Under the pieces are notes generated by a model. The model was not told the DNA's origin. It worked only from the letters and a program-made list of their open reading frames with translations, and searched no databases. A stretch of 64,000 nt of DNA from Pseudomonas sp. ADAK13 (GTDB lineage Bacteria; Pseudomonadota; Gammaproteobacteria; Pseudomonadales; Pseudomonadaceae): assembly GCF_012935715.1 (NCBI RefSeq), contig NZ_CP052860.1:2852001-2916000 (forward strand), in the 5' to 3' direction. Below are positions 7,921-16,324 of the stretch, piece after piece. The stretch's first letter is position 1. Each line of letters opens with the position of its first letter. The translations under genes were made by a program, and so were the position numbers.

Positions 7921-9726
7921 ATGCCTGACTACAAGGCCCCCTTGCGTGATATTCGCTTCGTTCGTGACGAACTGCTTGGCTATGAAGCGCACTATCAGAG
8001 CCTGCCGGCTTGCCAGGACGCTACCCCGGACATGGTTGACGCCATTCTGGAAGAAGGCGCCAAGTTCTGTGAGCAGGTACTGGCACCGCTGAACCGCGTG
8101 GGTGACATCGAAGGTTGCACCTGGAGCGAGTCAGGCGTTAAAACCCCTACCGGTTTCAAAGAAGCCTACAAACAATTCGTTGAAGGCGGCTGGCCGAGCC
8201 TGGCCCACGACGTGGCGCACGGTGGCCAAGGCCTGCCGGAGTCCCTCGGCCTGGCGGTCAGCGAAATGGTCGGCGAAGCCAACTGGTCGTGGGGCATGTA
8301 CCCGGGCCTGTCCCATGGCGCGATGAACACCATTTCCGAGCACGGCACTCCCGAGCAGCAAGAGGCTTACCTGACCAAGCTGGTGTCGGGCGAGTGGACC
8401 GGCACCATGTGCCTGACCGAACCGCACTGCGGCACCGACCTGGGCATGCTGCGCACCAAGGCCGAACCTCAGGCTGACGGTTCCTACAAAGTTTCCGGCA
8501 CCAAGATCTTCATCTCGGCCGGTGAACACGACATGGCCGACAACATCGTCCACATCGTGCTGGCCCGCCTGCCGGATGCACCGGCCGGCACCAAAGGCAT
8601 TTCGCTGTTCATCGTTCCCAAGTTCGTCCCGAACGCAGACGGTTCGATTGGCGAGCGCAACGCGGTGTCCTGCGGTTCCCTGGAACACAAGATGGGCATC
8701 CACGGTAACGCCACTTGCGTGATGAACTTCGACGCGGCCACCGGTTTCCTGATCGGCCCGGCGAACAAAGGCCTGAACTGCATGTTCACCTTTATGAACA
8801 CCGCTCGTTTGGGTACCGCGCTGCAAGGCTTGTCCCACGCTGAAATCGGCTTCCAGGGCGGCCTGAAATATGCCCGCGACCGCCTGCAAATGCGCTCCCT
8901 GACTGGCCCGAAAGCGCCGGACAAGGCAGCCGACCCGATCATCGTGCACCCGGACGTGCGCCGCATGCTGCTGACCATGAAAGCCTTCGCCGAAGGCAAC
9001 CGCGCGATGGTGTACTTCACCGCCAAGCAGGTTGACGTGGTCAAGTACGGCACCGACGACGAAGCCAAGAAACAGGCTGACGCACTGCTGGCCTTCATGA
9101 CCCCGATTGCCAAGGCGTTCATGACCGAAGTCGGTTTTGAAGCCGCCAACCACGGCGTGCAAATCTACGGCGGCCACGGCTTCATCGCCGAGTGGGGCAT
9201 GGAGCAGAACGTTCGCGACAGCCGCATTTCGATGCTGTACGAAGGCACCACCGGCATCCAGGCCCTCGACCTGCTGGGCCGTAAGGTGCTGATGACCCAA
9301 GGCGAAGCGCTGAAGGGCTTCACCAAGATCGTGCACAAGTTCTGCCAGGCTAACGAAGGCAACGAAGCCGTACAGGAATTCGTTGCACCGCTGGCTGCAC
9401 TGAACAAAGAGTGGGGCGAGTTGACCATGAAGGTCGGCATGGCAGCCATGAAAGACCGCGAAGAAGTCGGTGCCGCCTCGGTGGATTACCTGATGTACTC
9501 CGGCTACGCGTGCCTGGCTTACTTCTGGGCCGACATGGCCCGCCTGGCTGCCGAGAAACTGGCTGCCGGCACCACCGAAGAAGGCTTCTACACCGCCAAG
9601 CTGCAGACTGCGCGCTTCTACTTCCAGCGCATCCTGCCGCGTACCCGCACCCACGTTGCAACCATGCTGTCGGGCGCCAACAACCTGATGGACATGAAAG
9701 AAGAGAACTTCGACCTGGGCTACTAA
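7921..9726 (+). CDS. Acyl-CoA dehydrogenase (first of three paralogues)
   Basis: 601 residues, longer than mitochondrial-type enzymes (about 400) because of a C-terminal extension. It catalyses the FAD-dependent alpha,beta-oxidation of fatty acyl-CoA, passing electrons to ETF. Visible features are the FAD/substrate segment [13 protein letters not shown], the [13 protein letters not shown] strand and the predicted catalytic glutamate at about 441 ([15 protein letters not shown]). ATG 7921 was chosen because all three paralogues then begin [10 protein letters not shown]. PsrA-like boxes upstream and a strong terminator downstream make it a single-gene unit. It matches the position of P. aeruginosa PA0506, which I recall being called FadE1; chain-length preference cannot be read from sequence. 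Confidence 0.92.
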   Translation: MPDYKAPLRDIRFVRDELLGYEAHYQSLPACQDATPDMVDAILEEGAKFCEQVLAPLNRVGDIEGCTWSESGVKTPTGFKEAYKQFVEGGWPSLAHDVAHGGQGLPESLGLAVSEMVGEANWSWGMYPGLSHGAMNTISEHGTPEQQEAYLTKLVSGEWTGTMCLTEPHCGTDLGMLRTKAEPQADGSYKVSGTKIFISAGEHDMADNIVHIVLARLPDAPAGTKGISLFIVPKFVPNADGSIGERNAVSCGSLEHKMGIHGNATCVMNFDAATGFLIGPANKGLNCMFTFMNTARLGTALQGLSHAEIGFQGGLKYARDRLQMRSLTGPKAPDKAADPIIVHPDVRRMLLTMKAFAEGNRAMVYFTAKQVDVVKYGTDDEAKKQADALLAFMTPIAKAFMTEVGFEAANHGVQIYGGHGFIAEWGMEQNVRDSRISMLYEGTTGIQALDLLGRKVLMTQGEALKGFTKIVHKFCQANEGNEAVQEFVAPLAALNKEWGELTMKVGMAAMKDREEVGAASVDYLMYSGYACLAYFWADMARLAAEKLAAGTTEEGFYTAKLQTARFYFQRILPRTRTHVATMLSGANNLMDMKEENFDLGY

Positions 9727-9745
9727 GCCTCGGCGGGTTCATTTC

Positions 9746-9784
9746 AAAAAGCCGCCGCTCCTTCGGGAGCGGCGGTTTTTTTTT
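9746..9784 (+). terminator. Rho-independent terminator after the first acyl-CoA dehydrogenase
   Basis: AAAAAGCCGCCGCTCC, loop TTCG, then GGAGCGGCGG followed by nine T residues. The nine- to ten-pair GC stem and UUCG tetraloop make this one of the clearest terminators in the window. Confidence 0.95.
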
Positions 9785-9847
9785 GCGCGATAAAAAACCA
9801 CAGCGCAGCACTCAGGGATTGCGCCGTGCGGCCGTTAAAGTGATGGC

Positions 9848-9867
9848 AATGTGATACGCATCACATT
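9848..9867 (+). promoter_or_regulatory. Perfect Crp/Vfr-type palindrome upstream of the diguanylate cyclase
   Basis: AATGTGAT-acgc-ATCACATT is a perfect inverted repeat with the Crp core TGTGA-N6-TCACA. Its centre is about 75 nt upstream of the TTG start at 9933. A further TGTGA half lies at about 9881. Crp/Vfr binding is a strong inference; whether it activates or represses depends on the unmapped start site. Confidence 0.75.
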
Positions 9868-9932
9868 GAATGTGCTTAACTGTGATCAGTGAAGGCACTG
9901 TGCCATCTTTTTAGTGGGTCGGAGCTTTACCC

Positions 9933-11222
9933 TTGTCGCGCGCGTCCGCTGTACGTTTCAGTCATTTTTTACCTTCACTGCTATTACTGCTGGCGGGGCT
10001 CTCGGCTGCGTACGTGAAGGATCTCAATGTGTTCTTCACTTCACTGTTCAACGTACTGCCGACCCTGGTGTTGCTGCTGGGCGGCTCGTACTGCGCGGTC
10101 TACCGTCGCCAGCGCGAGCTGTTCCTGATGATCACGGTGTACGTCATCTATTTCCTGCTGGACACCCAGACCGATTACTACCGTGACAATGGCCGGGTCC
10201 GGGAAGACGCGGCGGTGGTCTTCCATCTGTGCTGCCTGTTGCTGCCACTGCTGTTCGGCATCTATGCGGTGTGGCAGGAAAAAACCCACCTGTTTCGCGA
10301 CTTCGTCGCACGTTGCGCGGTGTTGCTCGCGGTCGGCAGCGTGGCACTGGCCCTTGAGCAAAGTTTCCCCCACGCCTTGTTGAACTGGTTGGCCGAGATT
10401 CGCTGGCCCGCCTTGCATGGCCGCTGGATGAGCCTGATCCAGTTGTCCTACCCGATGTTCCTGATTGGTTTTGTCACCCTGGCCGCGCAGTACTGGTACC
10501 AGCCAAGGCCGCTGCACGCCGCGCAACTGGTGGGCTTGATCGGGTTGTTCTGGATGTTGCCGCAGACTTTCATCCTGCCGTTCACGCTGAATATCATGTG
10601 CAGCCAGGTGATGCTGATGATTGCCGCCGGGGTGGCGCACGAGGCGTATCAAATGGCCTTCCGTGACGAGCTGACCGGGCTGCCGGGGCGCCGCGCGCTC
10701 AATGAGCGTATGCAGCGCCTGGGGCGCAACTATGTGCTGGCCATGGGCGACGTCGATCACTTCAAACGCTTCAACGACACCCATGGCCACGACGTGGGCG
10801 ACCAGGTATTGCGCCTGGTGGCCAGCAAGCTGTCGAAGGTCAACGGCGGCGGCCGCGCCTACCGGTATGGCGGTGAAGAGTTTGCGGTGGTGTTCGCCGG
10901 CAAGACCCTTGATGAATGCCTGCCGCACTTGGAAGAGATTCGCGAAATCATCGCCAACTACGACATCAAGCTGCGTAACCCGGACCGTCCCCACGACGAC
11001 CAGCAGGGTCGCCAGCGTCGTGCTGGCAGTGGCGCGTCGAGCGTGTCGGTGACCGTCAGCATCGGCGTGGCCGAGCGCCAGGCTGAGCAGCGTACGCCCG
11101 AAGAAGTGCTCAAATCCGCCGACCAGGCGCTGTACAGCGCCAAGGGTGCCGGGCGTAATTGCGTGGTGGCCGCAGGGCAAAGCCGCCGGGGCGCGGTGCG
11201 CATGGGCGGCGCTGCCGGTTGA
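9933..11222 (+). CDS. Membrane diguanylate cyclase (GGDEF protein)
   Basis: 429 residues. The first about 230 hold a series of hydrophobic helices (roughly six or seven) with short loops and no recognised sensory family. A GGDEF domain follows from about 245, with active-site motif RYGGEEF (GGEEF at 313-317) and the conserved DVDHFKRFNDTHGHDVGD. The usual inhibitory RxxD five residues before GGEEF is absent (NGGGRAYRYGGEEF), so product inhibition through that site is not expected. The enzyme makes cyclic di-GMP from two GTP. The TTG start at 9933 is supported by GGAG eight bases upstream. A Crp/Vfr palindrome precedes it, and acyl-CoA dehydrogenase genes flank it. Confidence 0.88.
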   Translation: MSRASAVRFSHFLPSLLLLLAGLSAAYVKDLNVFFTSLFNVLPTLVLLLGGSYCAVYRRQRELFLMITVYVIYFLLDTQTDYYRDNGRVREDAAVVFHLCCLLLPLLFGIYAVWQEKTHLFRDFVARCAVLLAVGSVALALEQSFPHALLNWLAEIRWPALHGRWMSLIQLSYPMFLIGFVTLAAQYWYQPRPLHAAQLVGLIGLFWMLPQTFILPFTLNIMCSQVMLMIAAGVAHEAYQMAFRDELTGLPGRRALNERMQRLGRNYVLAMGDVDHFKRFNDTHGHDVGDQVLRLVASKLSKVNGGGRAYRYGGEEFAVVFAGKTLDECLPHLEEIREIIANYDIKLRNPDRPHDDQQGRQRRAGSGASSVSVTVSIGVAERQAEQRTPEEVLKSADQALYSAKGAGRNCVVAAGQSRRGAVRMGGAAG

Positions 11223-11312
11223 GTGATGGTGCTGTATTCAGCGGCCCTACAGTGATTGTCCGGCAGGCCGTGCGGCAGTAGGTTGAAGGTATCTGCTGCC
11301 GGAGACATTGCC

Positions 11313-13097
11313 ATGCCTGACTATAAAGCTCCCCTGCGCGACATGCGCTTTCTGATCGATCACGTCTTTGATTTCCACGGCCACTACGCGGCGCTCGGGG
11401 CGAACGATGCCAGCCCGGACATGGTGGGCGCGATCCTCGAAGAAGGCGCGAAATTCTGCGAAAACGTGCTGTCGCCGTTGAACCGCTCCGGCGATGAAGA
11501 AGGCTGCCATTTCGACAACGGTGTGGTGACCACGCCGAAAGGCTTCAAGGAAGCCTTCGCCCAGTACGTGGAAGGCGGCTGGCACGGTTTGGCGGCAGAC
11601 CCGGCCTACGGCGGGCAAGGCTTGCCGATGTCCCTCGGGCTGGTGCTTGCCGAGATGATCGCCTCCAGCAACACCTCCTGGGGCATGTACCCCGGCCTGA
11701 CTCACGGTGCGATGTCGGCGATCCACGCCCACGGTACTGACGAACAGAAAAACACGTACCTGAGCAAACTCACCGCAGGCCAGTGGACCGGCACCATGTG
11801 CCTGACCGAAGCCCATTGCGGCACCGACCTGGGGCTGATCAAGACCCGCGCCGTGCCTCAGGCAGACGGCAGCTACGCGGTCACCGGCAGCAAGATTTTC
11901 ATCTCGGCCGGCGAGCACGACATGAGTGAAAACATCATCCACCTGGTGTTGGCCAAGCTGCCGGACGCACCGGCCGGGACCAAGGGTATCTCGCTGTTTA
12001 TCGTGCCCAAGTTCCACGCCGATTCGGGTGAGCGCAACGGTGTGAGCTGTGGCTCCATCGAGCACAAGATGGGCATCAAGGCTTCGGCCACCTGCGTGCT
12101 GAACTTCGATGGCGCCCGGGGTTTCCTGATTGGTGAGGCGAACAAGGGTCTCAACTGCATGTTCACCATGATGAACCATGCACGCCTGGGTACCGGGATG
12201 CAGGGCCTTTGCCTGGGTGAAGCCAGCTTCCAGGGCGCGATCAAGTACGCCAACGATCGCTTGCAGATGCGCTCGCTGACTGGCGCCAAGGCCCCGGAAA
12301 AAGCCGCCGACCCGATCATCGTCCACCCGGATGTGCGGCGCATGTTGCTCACCATGAAAGCCTTCAACGAAGGCAACCGGGCGTTGACCTATTTCACCGC
12401 ACAGTTGCTCGATACCGCGCACCTGAGTGCTGACGAGGGCCAGCGCCAGGAGGCTGAAGATTTGTTGGCGTTTCTCACGCCGATCTGCAAGGCCTTCATG
12501 ACCGAAACCGGGCTGGAGGTGACCAACCACGGCATGCAAGTGTTCGGCGGCCATGGCTTTATTCGTGAATGGGGCATGGAGCAGCTGGTTCGCGATTGCC
12601 GGATTGCGCCGATCTATGAAGGGACCAACGGTATCCAGGCGTTGGATTTGCTCGGGCGCAAGGTGCTCGGCAGCCAGGGCAAGCTGCTGCGGGGCTTTAC
12701 CAAAATCGTCCACAAGTTCTGCGCGGCCAATGCGGAGCATCCGCAACTCAAGGCCCATGTGGCGCAGCTCAACCAGTTGAATCAGCAATGGGGCGAGCTG
12801 ACGGTCAAGGTGGGCATGGCGGCGATGAAAAACCCCGATGAAGTCGGCGCCGCCGCTCTGGATTACTTGATGTACAGCGGCTACATCATCCTCGCCTACC
12901 TGTGGCTGCGCATGGCGCTGGTGGCACAAGAGCAGTTGGACAGCGGCCGCGGTGATGCCGATTACCATCATGGCAAACTGGCCACGTGCGAGTTCTACTT
13001 CAAGCGCCTGTTGCCACGCACGGCCGCCCATCGGGCGGCGGTAGAGGCGGGCAGTGAGTGTCTGATGAGTCTGCCGGCGGAGCTGTTTGCACTTTAG
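11313..13097 (+). CDS. Acyl-CoA dehydrogenase (second paralogue)
   Basis: 594 residues, full length. It is closely similar to the gene at 7921: same [10 protein letters not shown] start, MCLTEAHCGTDLG and SGTKIF-type segments, and a predicted catalytic glutamate at about 436 ([15 protein letters not shown]). One difference is a shorter loop after LFIVPKF, where several residues are missing relative to the other two. An earlier in-frame start at 11256 is less likely, since ATG 11313 restores the family N-terminus and follows GGAGA. It lies 90 nt after the diguanylate cyclase with no terminator between, so it may be read from that promoter as well as its own. It matches the PA0507 position. Confidence 0.9.
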   Translation: MPDYKAPLRDMRFLIDHVFDFHGHYAALGANDASPDMVGAILEEGAKFCENVLSPLNRSGDEEGCHFDNGVVTTPKGFKEAFAQYVEGGWHGLAADPAYGGQGLPMSLGLVLAEMIASSNTSWGMYPGLTHGAMSAIHAHGTDEQKNTYLSKLTAGQWTGTMCLTEAHCGTDLGLIKTRAVPQADGSYAVTGSKIFISAGEHDMSENIIHLVLAKLPDAPAGTKGISLFIVPKFHADSGERNGVSCGSIEHKMGIKASATCVLNFDGARGFLIGEANKGLNCMFTMMNHARLGTGMQGLCLGEASFQGAIKYANDRLQMRSLTGAKAPEKAADPIIVHPDVRRMLLTMKAFNEGNRALTYFTAQLLDTAHLSADEGQRQEAEDLLAFLTPICKAFMTETGLEVTNHGMQVFGGHGFIREWGMEQLVRDCRIAPIYEGTNGIQALDLLGRKVLGSQGKLLRGFTKIVHKFCAANAEHPQLKAHVAQLNQLNQQWGELTVKVGMAAMKNPDEVGAAALDYLMYSGYIILAYLWLRMALVAQEQLDSGRGDADYHHGKLATCEFYFKRLLPRTAAHRAAVEAGSECLMSLPAELFAL

Positions 13098-13169
13098 TGA
13101 CCGTAAAATACTTGTTGGTCACAAGCAGACCCTATGTGTCACAAAAGTTGTTCGGTTACACTCGGGGTC
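13097..13169 (+). promoter_or_regulatory. Two dyad symmetries upstream of the third acyl-CoA dehydrogenase
   Basis: GTGACC (13097-13102) pairs with GGTCAC (13117-13122). A second nested dyad follows: GACCC-tat-GTGT at 13128-13139 mirrors ACAC-tcg-GGGTC at 13158-13169. A possible -10 (TACACT) lies at 13157-13162. They could be operators or mRNA hairpins; no specific regulator is recognised. Confidence 0.35.
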
Positions 13170-13219
13170 TGTAAAACTGACACCACCCGAATCACTTTTA
13201 AGTTCTCACGAGGTTTGCC

Positions 13220-14998
13220 ATGGCTGACTACAAAGCGCCGCTGCGCGATATGCGCTTCGTCCTCAACGAAGTTTTCGAGGTCGCCAAACTCTGGGCCCAA
13301 CTGCCCGCGCTGGCAGAGACCGTCGACGCCGAGACCGTTGAGGCAATCCTCGAAGAAGCCGGCAAAGTCACCTCCAAGACCGTCGCCCCGCTCAGCCGCG
13401 GCGGCGACGAAGAAGGCTGCCGCTGGGAGAATGGCGCGGTCTTCACCCCGGCCGGCTTCAAGGACGCCTACAAAACCTACGCCGAAGGCGGTTGGGTGGG
13501 CGTGGGCGGCGACCCAACCTACGGCGGCATGGGCATGCCCAAGGCGGTGTCGGCCCAGGTTGAAGAGATGATCAACTCCTCGGGCCTGGCCTTCGGCCTG
13601 TACCCGATGCTGACCTCCGGCGCCTGCGTGTCGATCAACACCCATGCCAGCGAAGAACTCAAAGCCACTTACCTGCCGAATATGTACTCCGGCGTGTGGG
13701 CCGGTTCCATGTGCCTGACCGAGCCGCATGCGGGCACTGACCTGGGGATTATTCGGACCAAGGCCGAGCCTCAGGCGGACGGTTCCTACAAGGTCAGCGG
13801 GACCAAGATCTTCATCACCGGTGGCGAGCACGACCTCACCGACAACATCATTCACCTGGTGCTGGCCAAGCTGCCGGACGCACCGGCGGGTCCCAAGGGG
13901 ATCTCGCTGTTCCTGGTGCCCAAGTTCATGGTGAATGCCGATGGCAGCCTGGGCGCGCGCAACCCGGTGACCTGTGGCTCCATCGAGCACAAGATGGGCA
14001 TCCAGGCGTCCGCGACCTGCGTGATGAACTTCGACGAAGCCGTGGGCTACCTGGTGGGCGAACCCAACCGTGGCCTGGCGGCGATGTTCACCATGATGAA
14101 CTATGAGCGTCTGGGCGTCGGCATTCAGGGCCTGGCCTCCGGCGAGCGCTCTTATCAGAACGCTATCGAATATGCCCGCGACCGCCTGCAAAGCCGTTCG
14201 CCAACCGGTCCGAAGGCCAAGGACAAGGTCGCCGACCCGATCATCGTCCACCCGGACGTGCGTCGCATGCTGCTGACCATGAAAGCCTCGAACGAAGGTG
14301 GCCGCGCATTCTCCACCTACGTCGCGATGCAGTTGGATACCGCCAAGTTCAGCGAAGACGCCACCGCCCGCAAACGTGCGGACGACCTGGTGGCCTTGCT
14401 GACCCCGGTGGCGAAGGCGTTCCTGACCGACCTGGGCCTGGAAACCACCGTGCACGGCCAGCAGATTTTCGGCGGCCACGGCTACATTCGCGAATGGGGC
14501 CAGGAGCAACTGGTGCGCGATGTACGCATCACCCAGATCTACGAAGGCACCAACGGCATTCAGGCCCTGGACCTGGTAGGCCGCAAGATCGTCGGCAGCG
14601 GCGGGGCGTTCTACAAGTTATTCGCCGACGAGATTCGCCATTTCACCGGCACGGCCGGTGCCGAATTGGCCGAGTTCACCAAACCGCTGAACGCGGCGGT
14701 GGATGACCTGGACGAACTGACCGCCTGGTTGCTGGATCGCGCCAAGTCGAACCCGAATGAAATCGGTGCGGCGTCGGTGGAGTACCTGCACGCCTTCGGC
14801 TACATGGCATACGCCTACATGTGGGCGCTGATGGCCAAGGCGGCCTTGGGCAAAGAAGCTCAGGAAGATTTCTACGCCAGCAAACTGGGCACCGCGCGGT
14901 TCTACTTTGCCCGCCTGCTGCCGCGGATCGCGTCCCTCAGTGCTTCGGTAAAAGCCGGTAGCGAATCGCTGTTTTTGCTGGATGAAGCCCAGTTCTAA
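13220..14998 (+). CDS. Acyl-CoA dehydrogenase (third paralogue)
   Basis: 592 residues, full length. It shares the architecture of its two neighbours but is more diverged: the acyl-binding loop reads MCLTEPHAGTDLG (Ala for Cys), and the C-terminal third (ELTAWLLDRAKSNPNEIGA) differs. The predicted catalytic glutamate is at about 442 (IYEGTNGIQALDLVG). The start follows an ACGAGG sequence. The 122-nt upstream gap contains two dyads, so it probably has its own promoter. It matches the position of P. aeruginosa PA0508, which I recall being called FadE2. Divergence within the cluster suggests different chain-length ranges. Confidence 0.9.
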   Translation: MADYKAPLRDMRFVLNEVFEVAKLWAQLPALAETVDAETVEAILEEAGKVTSKTVAPLSRGGDEEGCRWENGAVFTPAGFKDAYKTYAEGGWVGVGGDPTYGGMGMPKAVSAQVEEMINSSGLAFGLYPMLTSGACVSINTHASEELKATYLPNMYSGVWAGSMCLTEPHAGTDLGIIRTKAEPQADGSYKVSGTKIFITGGEHDLTDNIIHLVLAKLPDAPAGPKGISLFLVPKFMVNADGSLGARNPVTCGSIEHKMGIQASATCVMNFDEAVGYLVGEPNRGLAAMFTMMNYERLGVGIQGLASGERSYQNAIEYARDRLQSRSPTGPKAKDKVADPIIVHPDVRRMLLTMKASNEGGRAFSTYVAMQLDTAKFSEDATARKRADDLVALLTPVAKAFLTDLGLETTVHGQQIFGGHGYIREWGQEQLVRDVRITQIYEGTNGIQALDLVGRKIVGSGGAFYKLFADEIRHFTGTAGAELAEFTKPLNAAVDDLDELTAWLLDRAKSNPNEIGAASVEYLHAFGYMAYAYMWALMAKAALGKEAQEDFYASKLGTARFYFARLLPRIASLSASVKAGSESLFLLDEAQF

Positions 14999-15183
14999 GG
15001 GCTTGGAGGGCGTGTAAGCATTCTCTTACATGACGTGCTGCTATTCGTCCTCTATCGCCATATTGGATCCACGGATAATCTACTTCACATGGACGTCGCG
15101 CAGGAAGCGCAAAGCAACAACACGGACACGTAGGATTCTGCCAGGAAGGCGGAGTGAAATGGATGTCAGGGAAACAGTCTGCA

Positions 15184-15208
15184 AAGCCCCGCTTCGGCGG
15201 GGTTTTCT
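15184..15208 (+). terminator. Terminator after the third acyl-CoA dehydrogenase
   Basis: AAAGCCCCGC, loop TTCG, GCGGGG followed by TTTTCTTTT. The gap 14999-15224 otherwise shows no gene that I can support. The T run favours the plus strand, although the hairpin could also help end the convergent LysR transcript. Confidence 0.85.
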
Positions 15209-15224
15209 TTTGCCTGCGAAAAAG

Positions 15225-16115
15225 TCAGACAGGCGCGTTCATCACGTCTTCCAGCAGCGTGCGCAACAACTCCAGCGTCGCCTGCTGACGCTGCACATCC
15301 CGGCACACCAACCCGACTTTCAACGGCACCCGTGGTTCGCTCAACGGTTTCCACAGCAACCCCTTGCTGTTGTGTTCGTCCTGGGAGCGTCCGGGCAGCA
15401 CTGTCGCCAGCTTGGTGTGGGGCAGGCTGTCGAGAATCCCCACCATCGTATTCAACTCTGCCTGCACTTGCGGGCGTCGGCCCAGGTTGGCCAGTTGGCC
15501 TTGCCATATCTGCCGCACCTGAAACTCTTCCCCGAGCAGTAACATCGGTAACTCGGCGGCTTGCTTCAAGGAGACTTTCTTGAATTCCCGCAGCGGGTGG
15601 TCGGACGGGATGACCACTTTCAGTTCATCTTCATACAGCAGCACGCCGTGCAGCCCCGGCTGGCGCGGCGGCAGGTAGCTGATGCCGATATCCAGCGAGC
15701 CATTGAGCAGCCGGCGTTCGATTTCCATACCGGTCAATTCGTAGATCTGCACCACCAGGTGCGGCTGCGCCTTGCGCACCCGTTCGAGCATCTGCGGCAC
15801 CAGGCTGGTGTGCACGGTTTGCAGCACGCCGATCGCCAGGGTGCGCAACGCCTGGCCCTTGAAGTTGCGCAGCGCTTCCACCGCATGCTGCATGCCGTCG
15901 AGCAGGGGCAGGGCATGGTTGTACAACGTGTGGGCGGCGAGGGTCGGCAGCAGGCGCTTGCTGCTGCGTTCGAACAGGCTCACATCGAGGTTCTGTTCGA
16001 GCTGGCGAATCTGCTGCGACAAAGCCGGCTGGGAGATCGACAGGCGCTCTGCTGCCCGCCCCACGTGGCCTTCTTCATACACCGCGACGAAATAACGCAG
16101 TTGCTTGAAATCCAT
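15225..16115 (-). CDS. LysR-type transcriptional regulator
   Basis: 296 residues. The N-terminal helix-turn-helix (about 1-60) contains EEGHVGRAAERLSISQPALSQQIRQLE, and the rest is the two-lobed inducer-binding domain. The sequence resembles the CynR/CatR branch. It is divergent from the aminotransferase at 16325 across 209 nt, the classic layout for a LysR regulator and its target. A T-N11-A palindrome overlaps its own start codon. The inducer is not predictable. Confidence 0.88.
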   Translation of the reverse strand: MDFKQLRYFVAVYEEGHVGRAAERLSISQPALSQQIRQLEQNLDVSLFERSSKRLLPTLAAHTLYNHALPLLDGMQHAVEALRNFKGQALRTLAIGVLQTVHTSLVPQMLERVRKAQPHLVVQIYELTGMEIERRLLNGSLDIGISYLPPRQPGLHGVLLYEDELKVVIPSDHPLREFKKVSLKQAAELPMLLLGEEFQVRQIWQGQLANLGRRPQVQAELNTMVGILDSLPHTKLATVLPGRSQDEHNSKGLLWKPLSEPRVPLKVGLVCRDVQRQQATLELLRTLLEDVMNAPV

Positions 16116-16128
16116 AAGTAATGCTTAT
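16114..16128. promoter_or_regulatory. LysR-type T-N11-A box overlapping the regulator start
   Basis: ATAAG-TAATG-CTTAT is a perfect 15-base interrupted palindrome with the LysR T-N11-A signature. It overlaps the regulator's ATG, which fits autorepression, and sits at the regulator side of the divergent promoter region. Confidence 0.55.
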
Positions 16129-16324
16129 CGAAAAAGCTGGAAAATCGAAATGGCCGAGTGCCCCCGAGACGCCTAGTCTAGCGCCTATTCACAGGGCTTA
16201 CAGGGCCGGAAAGCGCGATGAGTAGTGTTTATGTTGACGGTGTTTGCATAGGCAGGGCAAAAAACCTCAGCCATGGGTTGAACGGCAGTACCGACCAACG
16301 TGCGATTGCCAGCGGGGTTCATTC

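Noticed and set aside
11247..13031. 594-codon open frame on the minus strand across the second acyl-CoA dehydrogenase (and similar long antisense frames at 8131-9654, 13139-14509, 28271-30448, 37788-39503 and 48896-51094)
   Set aside because: They are mirror frames of strongly biased high-GC genes; their translations are rich in His, Gln, Arg and Gly with no domain, and the opposite strand encodes recognised proteins.
15030..15542. 170-codon plus-strand frame after the third acyl-CoA dehydrogenase
   Set aside because: It runs through a terminator and then antisense to the LysR gene, with no recognisable protein features.
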